From an uncultured Cloacibacillus sp. (GTDB taxonomy: Bacteria > Synergistota > Synergistia > Synergistales > Synergistaceae): DNA of 6,047 nt. Below, piece by piece: positions 1-4,744 of the stretch. Position 1 is the stretch's first letter. Every line of letters begins with the position of its first letter. Under the pieces are notes generated by a model. It was given only the letters and a program-made list of their open reading frames with translations. It ran no database searches and was not told the origin of the DNA. Location of the stretch: positions 1 through 6,047 of the forward strand of contig CAKSWL010000143.1 of assembly GCA_934511335.1 (NCBI GenBank), read 5' to 3'. The translations under genes and the position numbers were made by a program.

Positions 1-3
1 CGG

Positions 4-32
4 TTGACAAGCAGCCGTCCTTCTCGTAAAAT
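4..32 (+). promoter_or_regulatory. Sigma-70 type promoter upstream of the P-type ATPase leader
   Basis: A perfect -35 box TTGACA (4-9) and a -10 box TAAAAT (27-32, five of six bases of the consensus) are separated by exactly 17 bases, the optimal spacing. Transcription would start near 37-40, giving a leader of about 170 nt before the ATPase start codon. The match is strong enough to call from sequence alone. It lies at the very edge of the window, so any operator upstream is not visible. Confidence 0.75.
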
Positions 33-127
33 GGCGAGTAATTAAACATGGAGCAGGCGATGACTCTTTTTTGAGCATGGGGCTGGGCCGGGGCGACGAC
101 CCGGCAGCGGGCGAAGAAAAATTTCTG

Positions 128-172
128 CGGCTCGCGGGACCGTTAAAAACGATTCCGCGGGCCGTATTTTTG
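128..172 (+). terminator. Intrinsic terminator inside the leader, upstream of the ATPase
   Basis: Bases 128-137 pair with 155-164 to give a 10-bp stem containing one G-U wobble (T132-G160). The stem continues inward with G138-T154 and A139-T153, a C-A mismatch, and CGTT (141-144) / AACG (148-151) closed by an AAA loop. The stem is followed at once by TATTTTT (165-171). This has the form of a strong rho-independent terminator on the plus strand. It sits after a good promoter and before the ATPase ribosome binding site, so it probably limits transcription into the gene under some condition. It could instead end a small RNA. Confidence 0.75.
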
Positions 173-193
173 TACAAAGACATGCCTGTGTAT

Positions 194-199
194 AAGGAG
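194..199 (+). promoter_or_regulatory. Shine-Dalgarno site that decides the ATPase start
   Basis: AAGGAG ends 8 nt before GTG at 208 and 11 nt before ATG at 211. The in-frame GTG at 199 overlaps this site and cannot be the start. ATG 211 is annotated here. GTG 208 has the better spacing and would add a single residue. Confidence 0.75.
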
Positions 200-210
200 T
201 GTTTACCGTG

Positions 211-2697
211 ATGGAAGTTGCAGAAAAATACCGGGGATTGACCGCCGCCGAGGCTGCAGAGCGGCGAGAAAGGTACGGCAGGAATGTGATCGCCGAGGAT
301 GAAAGTGACGGGCCGCTGAAAAGGATGCTCAAATTTTTCTCCGAACCGGTGTTTCTGCTGCTCATCGGCGCGGCCTGCCTCTACTTCTTCCTCGGAGAGC
401 CTCGGGACGGCGTCGTCATGCTCGTATTCGTCGTCTTCATGGGAGCGATAAATATCTATCAGGAATGGAAGACGGACAGGACTTTAGAGGCGCTCAAGTC
501 TTTATCCTCCCCCAAGGTGACGGCGGTACGCGGCGGCGAGGTCGTCACGCTGCCCTCCGAAGAGCTCGTCCCCGGCGACATCATCCTCGTCGCGGAAGGA
601 GAACGGATCGCCGCGGACGGCGAGGTGCTGGAGGCCGACGGCTTCGGCGCCGACGAGTCGACGCTCACCGGCGAGTCCGACCTGGTCTGGAAGGTCTGCA
701 CCCCAGCCGGCGACGCCGGGCGCGGCTGGCGTACCGACCGCTGCTACGCGGGGACGAACGCTGTGGCGGGACGCGCCGTAATACGGGTCACAGATACTGG
801 GCCGCGTACAGAATACGGCAAGATCGGCGCGGATGTGGCCCAAGCTCCCGACCGTCCGACGCCGCTGGAAAAGCAGACACGCCGCCTTGTGCGCGACTGC
901 TCGGCCTTCAGCCTTCTGATGCTGGCCTTCGTCGTCGCCGCCACCTATTACCGGGGCAGCGGCATCATCGAAGCGGCGCTCTCCGGCGTCACGATCGCGA
1001 TGGCGACGATCCCCGAAGAATTCCCCGTCGTGCTCACGGTCTTCCTCGCGCTCGGCGCCTGGCGGCTAGCGAAGCGCAACTCCCTTATCCGGCGTATCCC
1101 CTCCGTGGAGACCTTGGGCGCGGTGACGGTCCTCTGCGTCGATAAGACCGGTACTCTCACGGAAAACCGCATGACGCTTAAAAAATTTGTCCCGCTCTGC
1201 GGCGTCTCGATAAAAAAGCTGACGGAGGTGGCGGTGCTCGCCTCCGAAAGCAATCCCTACGACCCCATGGAGCGCGCGATGCTCGACGAAGCCGGCAAAA
1301 ACAGGGTGGATGTGAAGCGCTTGCAGGGGCAGCGCCTGCTCCACGAATACCCCTTCTCCTCCGAGTCGCGCATGATGTGCCACATCTGGTCCTACAAAGG
1401 GAAAATAATGGCGGCGGCAAAGGGCTCGCCGGAAAGCATCTTCAAGCTTTGCAGCCTCACGGAGGCGGAACGGGAAAAGGCGCTTTTGAAACAGCGGCAG
1501 CTTGCGGAGGCCGGATGCCGCGTCCTCGCCGTGGCCTATAATGACGACATGAAAGACATTCCGCGGGAGATGGCCGGCTGCGCGCTGAACCTGGCCGGGC
1601 TTGCAGCGTTCACCGACCCGCCGCGGGAAAACGTCGCCGAAGCGATCAAGGCCTGCGGCAGCGCCGGAGTGCGCGTTGTGATGATAACGGGCGACAACAG
1701 CCTCACCGCGCACCGGATCGCGCACGACGTGGGGCTTGGCTGCGGCGAAAGCGAGCATGTGATGATCACCGGCGACGAGCTCGAAAAAATGGCGGACGAC
1801 GAACTTGCCGGAAAGCTAAAGGATGTGACGATCTTCTCGCGCATACTGCCGCGTGAAAAAATGCGGATCGTCAGGGCGCTGCGCGCGCGCGGCGAGGTGG
1901 TGGCGATGACCGGCGACGGCGTAAACGACGCGCCGGCGCTCAAATACGCGGACATCGGCATCGCGATGGGCGGACGAGGCACCGAAGTGGCGCGCGAGGC
2001 GGCCGACATGGTGCTGCTCGACGACGATTTTTCGACCATTGTGAGCACCATCCGCGACGGCCGCCGTATCTACGACAACATCAGAAAGGCGATGGAATAC
2101 ATCCTCGTGATACACATACCCATCGCGCTCTCGGCGCTCGCCGCGCCGCTGCTGGCCCTGCCGGTGCTGCTCGCGCCGATTCACGTCGTGCTGCTGGAAT
2201 TGATAATCGATCCGACCTGCTCGATAATCTTTGAACGCCAACCGGAGGAAAGGGATATCATGGAACGCCCGCCGCGCCCCGTGGATGCGCCGATAATCAC
2301 GCGGGGGCTGTTCGGCAAGGCGCTCGCGCAGGGGCTCGCCATCTTTACGGCGGCCTTCGGCTCCTATTACCTCACACTGCCGCACGGCGGCCCGGAGCAC
2401 GCGCGCACCTTCTTCCTCACCGTCCTCGTGCTGTCGAACCTCTTCCTCGTATACGTCAACCGCTCGGATAAAGACTTCGCCTTCGCGGCGGGAAGCGCGG
2501 CGATAGACAAGACCGCCTGGTTCGTCAACATCGGCGTGCTGCTCTGCCTCATCGTGATGTCGACGCTGCCGCAGGCCGCCGCCGCGACCAAATTGCAGCC
2601 GCTTTCCCTCGTCGATTTTACGCTCGCGCTGCTGACCGCCGCCGGCGCCACCTTCTGGTGGGAGGCGGTAAAATGGGCGGTAAGGAAAAACAGTTAG
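211..2697 (+). CDS. P-type cation-transporting ATPase (P2-like)
   Basis: An 828-residue inner-membrane pump that would move a cation using ATP through an aspartyl-phosphate intermediate. From ATG 211 the order is: cation-ATPase N-terminal segment (about 3-50), paired helices M1-M2 (about 40-90), actuator domain with TGES (153-156), M4 with PEEFP (268-272), phosphorylation motif DKTGTLT with acceptor Asp311, nucleotide domain with KGSPE (404-408), MITGDN (491-496), hinge TGDGVNDAP (567-575), then M5-M10 to the C-terminus. All catalytic motifs are intact. The span from Asp311 to Asp569 is about 100 residues shorter than in SERCA pumps, so the nucleotide domain is compact, as in many bacterial forms. 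The ion site resembles but does not match a Ca2+ pump: Glu269 in M4, His635 in M5, Glu663 and Asp667 in M6. Substrate is therefore unassigned: Ca2+, Mn2+ or another cation. Expression is probably controlled by the leader terminator just upstream. Confidence 0.93.
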   Translation: MEVAEKYRGLTAAEAAERRERYGRNVIAEDESDGPLKRMLKFFSEPVFLLLIGAACLYFFLGEPRDGVVMLVFVVFMGAINIYQEWKTDRTLEALKSLSSPKVTAVRGGEVVTLPSEELVPGDIILVAEGERIAADGEVLEADGFGADESTLTGESDLVWKVCTPAGDAGRGWRTDRCYAGTNAVAGRAVIRVTDTGPRTEYGKIGADVAQAPDRPTPLEKQTRRLVRDCSAFSLLMLAFVVAATYYRGSGIIEAALSGVTIAMATIPEEFPVVLTVFLALGAWRLAKRNSLIRRIPSVETLGAVTVLCVDKTGTLTENRMTLKKFVPLCGVSIKKLTEVAVLASESNPYDPMERAMLDEAGKNRVDVKRLQGQRLLHEYPFSSESRMMCHIWSYKGKIMAAAKGSPESIFKLCSLTEAEREKALLKQRQLAEAGCRVLAVAYNDDMKDIPREMAGCALNLAGLAAFTDPPRENVAEAIKACGSAGVRVVMITGDNSLTAHRIAHDVGLGCGESEHVMITGDELEKMADDELAGKLKDVTIFSRILPREKMRIVRALRARGEVVAMTGDGVNDAPALKYADIGIAMGGRGTEVAREAADMVLLDDDFSTIVSTIRDGRRIYDNIRKAMEYILVIHIPIALSALAAPLLALPVLLAPIHVVLLELIIDPTCSIIFERQPEERDIMERPPRPVDAPIITRGLFGKALAQGLAIFTAAFGSYYLTLPHGGPEHARTFFLTVLVLSNLFLVYVNRSDKDFAFAAGSAAIDKTAWFVNIGVLLCLIVMSTLPQAAAATKLQPLSLVDFTLALLTAAGATFWWEAVKWAVRKNS

Positions 2698-2716
2698 AAC
2701 TGTGAAAATTTTTTAT

Positions 2717-2744
2717 AAAAAGCGGACGCGCCCCGTCAGTTTTT
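2717..2744. terminator. Possible bidirectional terminator between ATPase and mnmA
   Basis: GACG (2725-2728) and CGTC (2734-2737) form a stem with a 5-nt loop. After one G-A mismatch the pairing continues with C-G, a G-U wobble and A-T pairs between AAAA (2718-2721) and TTTT (2741-2744). The plus strand ends in TTTTT (2740-2744) and the minus strand in TTTTTAT (2721-2715), so the hairpin could stop transcripts from both sides. It begins 20 nt after the ATPase stop codon. The core stem is only four pairs, so efficiency is doubtful. Confidence 0.45.
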
Positions 2745-2836
2745 GTCCAAAAAGACCGGAGGCAGGCACGATCTGCCCCAGCTCCACCATGGCGTTTATC
2801 GAAAGATCGCCATAAAGGCATGCATGACGGCGGAGA

Positions 2837-2879
2837 GCGGGCCTCAGGCGAGCCCGCGTGAAGCTTCACCATCACGCGG
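2837..2879. repeat. Overlapping GC-rich inverted repeats
   Basis: GCGGGC (2837-2842) pairs with GCCCGC (2852-2857) around a 9-nt loop. CCGCGTGA (2854-2861) pairs with TCACGCGG (2872-2879) around a 10-nt loop. The two stems share bases 2854-2857, so only one can form at a time. A perfect 12-base palindrome, GTGAAGCTTCAC, lies at 2858-2869. No T-run follows on either strand, so this is not a simple intrinsic terminator. Confidence 0.55.
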
Positions 2880-3004
2880 CGCGTTCTCGTTGACGAGGAA
2901 CATTCCGGGCGGGACGATGGAGAATGCCAAAAGCGGCAAAACCGTCCGCCGGAGGATGCGCGGCCGGGCGCCGCCCTGATTTGAGCGCGCGCCTACGGCG
3001 GCCC

Positions 3005-4081
3005 CTATTCGATCGTGCCGCCGCCGACGACGGCGTCGCCGTCGTAGAGCACCACGGCCTGCCCAGGGGTGACGGCGCGCTGCGGCTCGTCAAAATCGAC
3101 GCGCAGGCGGCTCTCGGAGAGCTGCTCCACCGTCGCCCACTGTTCGCGGTGTTTGTAACGCACCTTCGCCCGCAGGCGAAGCGGCGCGGTTATTTTATCG
3201 CAGGCGATGAGATTTATCCCGGAGGCGGTGAGGCTCTTTGAGAAAAGCTCCTCGTTCCGGCCGAGGACGACCGTGTTGTCAGCCGCGCGCTTCGCGCAGA
3301 CATAGAGCGGTTCGCGCAGCGAGAGGCCGAGGCCGCGCCGCTGGCCGATCGTGTAGCGCACGAAGCCGCGGTGGCGGCCCAGCACGCGCCCCGCGCCGTC
3401 GATGAAATTTCCCGGACGGTTCGGTTCGCGCGTGTAGCGCTCGATGAAGGCGGCGTAATCGCCGTCGGGGACAAAGCAGATATCCTGACTCTCGCGTTTT
3501 CTCGCGTTGATAAAGCCGTTGGCCTCCGCGATGGCCCGCACCGCGGCCTTCGTCAGGCCGCCGAGCGGCAGCAGCGTATGCGCCAGCTGCTCCTGCGTCA
3601 GCGAGTAGAGGACGTAGCTCTGGTCTTTGGCCTCGTCCGCCCCCTTTTTCAGCCCCCAGCGCCGCGCGGCCGCGTCGTAATAGACGACGGCGTAATGGCC
3701 GGTCACGATGTGGCCGATATCGAGCTCCTTCGCGCGGGAGAAGAATTTTTCAAATTTCAGGAAGCGGTTGCAGTCGATGCAGGGATTGGGAGTAGCGCCG
3801 CTTTTGTAAGCGCTGATGAAACGCTCTATCACATGGCGGCGAAAATCATCGGAGAAATTGAATACGAAAAAGGGGATGCCGAGGCGGTTCGCGACGCTGC
3901 GCGCGTCCTCGACGTCGTCAAGCGAACAGCAGCGGCTTTCGCCCCCGACGCCGATATCCTCGTTATAGAAGAGCTTCATCGTCGCGCCGGCGCAGTCGAA
4001 GCCGCGCTCCTTCGTCAGAAAGGCGGCGACGGAGCTGTCCACTCCGCCGCTCATCGCAATCAGCACCCGGTTGCCGTCCAA
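3005..4081 (-). CDS. mnmA: tRNA-specific 2-thiouridylase MnmA
   Basis: A 358-residue cytoplasmic enzyme that adenylates and thiolates U34 at C2 in tRNAs for Lys, Glu and Gln, using sulfur relayed from a cysteine desulfurase. The ATP-binding PP-loop SGGVDSS is at 11-17. The catalytic cysteines are Cys104 in PNPCIDCN (98-105) and Cys202 in DICFVPDGDY. The family signature GRHRGFVRYTIGQRRGLGL (235-253, here without the first residue) and a C-terminal beta-barrel ending GGGTIE complete the normal length. The start is TTG at 4081-4079. An in-frame TAA lies directly upstream, and the next possible start, GTG codon 6, would crowd the PP-loop. GGAAAG (4097-4092), inside the end of the HD gene, is a weak Shine-Dalgarno site 10 nt before the TTG. 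The gene follows the HD gene with no gap, implying one transcript and coupled translation. Cys101 adds a third cysteine near the active site; Escherichia coli has Asp there. The stop is TAG. Confidence 0.96.
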   Translation of the reverse strand: MDGNRVLIAMSGGVDSSVAAFLTKERGFDCAGATMKLFYNEDIGVGGESRCCSLDDVEDARSVANRLGIPFFVFNFSDDFRRHVIERFISAYKSGATPNPCIDCNRFLKFEKFFSRAKELDIGHIVTGHYAVVYYDAAARRWGLKKGADEAKDQSYVLYSLTQEQLAHTLLPLGGLTKAAVRAIAEANGFINARKRESQDICFVPDGDYAAFIERYTREPNRPGNFIDGAGRVLGRHRGFVRYTIGQRRGLGLSLREPLYVCAKRAADNTVVLGRNEELFSKSLTASGINLIACDKITAPLRLRAKVRYKHREQWATVEQLSESRLRVDFDEPQRAVTPGQAVVLYDGDAVVGGGTIE

Positions 4082-4669
4082 TTATTTTATACTTTCCAGC
4101 TCGGCGGCTACGCCCGCTTCGCAGAAACGCATGGCCTCAAGCGTCTTGTCGAGCAGGGCGTCTAGCTCCCAGCCGAGCATCTCCGCACCCTGCGTGATGA
4201 CGTCGCGCGAGCAGCCGGCGGCGAATTTTTTGTCCTTGTATTTTTTCTTGAGGCTCTTGAGCTCCATATCCTGCACGCTCTTCGAGGGACGCATGAGCGC
4301 CGCGGCGCCGATCAAGCCCGTCAGTTCGTCGGAGGCGAAGAGGACCTTTTCCATCAGGTGTTCCGGCTTGATGTCGGCGCAGAGGCCGTAGCCGTGGCTG
4401 CAAATAGACTTGATCATCGCGCCGTCCGCGCCGATTTCCCGCAGGAGCTCCGGCGCCTTTTGACAGTGCTGCTCCGGGAAGCATTCAAAGTCCACGTCAT
4501 GCAGCAGCCCGACCATCGCCCAGTAGTCGGCCTCGCCGGCAAACCCCAAGTCGTTCGCGTACCATCTCATCACGCCCTCCATCGTCAGCGCGTGCAGCAG
4601 ATGAAACTCCTCTTTGTTATATTTTTTAAGCAGCCCGACGGCCGCCTCTCTTGTAATGACGTCGCCCAT
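4082..4669 (-). CDS. HD-superfamily predicted hydrolase (COG2316-like)
   Basis: A 195-residue soluble protein with the HD phosphohydrolase fold, probably metal-dependent. Likely metal ligands are His26 (HLLHAL), His57-Asp58 (GLLHDVD), His92 (SHGYG) and Asp114 (FASDELTGLI). The stretch after these (LTGLIGAAALMRPSK, then KKKYKDKKFAAG near 141-152) is typical, as I recall it, of the uncharacterised COG2316 family, whose length it matches. Substrate is unknown; HD proteins act on nucleotides, phosphate esters and related compounds. ATG 4669 is chosen because GGAGGG (4682-4677) lies 7 nt before it. The TTG one codon upstream would be only 4 nt away. It is the first gene after the promoter at 4703-4731 and runs directly into mnmA in the same frame, so it is likely co-expressed with tRNA thiolation. 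A direct role there is not shown by the sequence. Confidence 0.85.
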   Translation of the reverse strand: MGDVITREAAVGLLKKYNKEEFHLLHALTMEGVMRWYANDLGFAGEADYWAMVGLLHDVDFECFPEQHCQKAPELLREIGADGAMIKSICSHGYGLCADIKPEHLMEKVLFASDELTGLIGAAALMRPSKSVQDMELKSLKKKYKDKKFAAGCSRDVITQGAEMLGWELDALLDKTLEAMRFCEAGVAAELESIK

Positions 4670-4676
4670 CAAATAT

Positions 4677-4682
4677 CCCTCC
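4677..4682 (-). promoter_or_regulatory. Shine-Dalgarno site of the HD hydrolase gene
   Basis: GGAGGG on the minus strand lies 7 nt before ATG 4669. This spacing favours the ATG over the adjacent upstream TTG at 4672. Confidence 0.8.
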
Positions 4683-4702
4683 GTTAGTCGTTGGTGGGGC
4701 TA

Positions 4703-4731
4703 ATTATAAGTTCTTCCATGTTTCCGCGCAA
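4703..4731 (-). promoter_or_regulatory. Sigma-70 type promoter of the HD hydrolase-mnmA operon
   Basis: On the minus strand a perfect -10 box TATAAT (4708-4703) lies 17 bases after TTGCGC (4731-4726), which keeps the TTG of the -35 consensus. Transcription would start near 4696, giving a leader of about 27 nt before ATG 4669. The promoter sits in the 75-base gap after the diguanylate cyclase gene. I see no terminator in that gap, so some read-through from the upstream gene is possible. Confidence 0.65.
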
Positions 4732-4744
4732 ATCCCCGCACTCA

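Larger units (their letters stand above)
38..207 (+). promoter_or_regulatory. Structured 5' leader of the ATPase gene, possible riboswitch or attenuator
   Basis: This long leader lies between the predicted start of transcription and the ATPase start codon. It contains a GC hairpin with stem GCCGGG (87-92) / CCCGGC (100-105) and a 7-nt loop. The stem is extended by GCT (82-84) / AGC (106-108) across a two-base GG bulge. After this comes a long terminator hairpin with a U-tract (128-171), then the Shine-Dalgarno site AAGGAG (194-199). A folded domain followed by an intrinsic terminator ahead of a metal or ion transporter gene is the usual plan of a transcription-attenuating riboswitch. I do not recognise a known class. 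The alternative is a free small RNA of about 135 nt with the ATPase expressed by read-through. Confidence 0.5.
2713..2960 (-). pseudogene. Possible decayed coding remnant, function not recognised
   Basis: On the minus strand one frame reads from about 2960 to a TGA at 2846-2844: a basic stretch (RILRR), a hydrophobic run (VLPLLAFSIVPPGMFLV), then NENAPRDGEASRGLA. After the TGA the same frame continues GPLSAVMHAF to about 2814. A one-base shift then gives YGDLSINAMVELGQIV and PASGLFGQKLTGRVRFL, ending at TAA 2715-2713. Both parts have protein-like composition and mostly G or C at third codon positions, which the other frames lack. The simplest reading is an old gene of about 80 codons or more broken by one nonsense and one frameshift change. 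The basic-plus-hydrophobic start could be a signal peptide or membrane helix. No family is recognised, and chance coding character in GC-rich DNA is possible. The terminator-like hairpin overlaps its last codons. Confidence 0.35.
2698..3004. other. Intergenic gap between convergent ATPase and mnmA genes
   Basis: The 307-base gap has no intact gene that I would call. From left to right it holds a two-way terminator-like hairpin (2717-2744) and a hairpin with ATGGCG (2789-2794) / CGCCAT (2808-2813), whose inner ATC/GAT pairs close a GAAA loop beside a TTT bulge. Overlapping GC-rich inverted repeats follow (2837-2879). Near the mnmA stop lies a GC hairpin with GCCGCC (2970-2975) / GGCGGC (2997-3002) and no U-tract on the minus strand. 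Minus-strand reading frames in the middle look like decayed protein-coding sequence, listed separately. Confidence 0.6.

Noticed and set aside
48..74. Leader peptide of eight codons (MEQAMTLF) as an attenuation peptide
   Set aside because: The Shine-Dalgarno match is poor and there is no run of a regulatory amino acid.
33..120. Known yybP-ykoY manganese riboswitch in the ATPase leader
   Set aside because: GGCGAGTA (33-40) differs by one base from the conserved GGGGAGUA. However, it overlaps the predicted transcription start, so its upstream stem strand would not be transcribed, and I do not find the other conserved segments. A covariance search would settle this.
171..196. Second promoter (TTGTAC with TATAAG) just before the ATPase
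   Set aside because: The spacer is only 14 bases, and the -10-like box overlaps the Shine-Dalgarno site.
199..201. GTG 199 as the ATPase start codon
   Set aside because: It overlaps the Shine-Dalgarno site AAGGAG and has no ribosome binding site of its own.
465..1145. Open frame of 226 codons on the plus strand inside the ATPase gene
   Set aside because: It is extremely rich in Arg and Gly, lies out of frame within an intact conserved gene, and is the usual by-product of GC-rich coding DNA.
2844..2846. TGA read as selenocysteine in the intergenic remnant
   Set aside because: The hairpin encloses the TGA in its loop rather than following it as a bacterial SECIS does. The frame also needs a further shift, and no known selenoprotein motif surrounds it.
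2743..2979. Open frame of 78 codons on the plus strand in the intergenic gap
   Set aside because: There is no Shine-Dalgarno site, the start lies in the terminator T-run, and the composition is low in hydrophobic residues. The opposite strand looks more coding-like.
3371..4165. Open frame of 264 codons on the plus strand, antisense to mnmA and the end of the HD gene
   Set aside because: It is opposite well-conserved genes, has no ribosome binding site that I can see, and its composition follows from the codon structure of the minus-strand genes.
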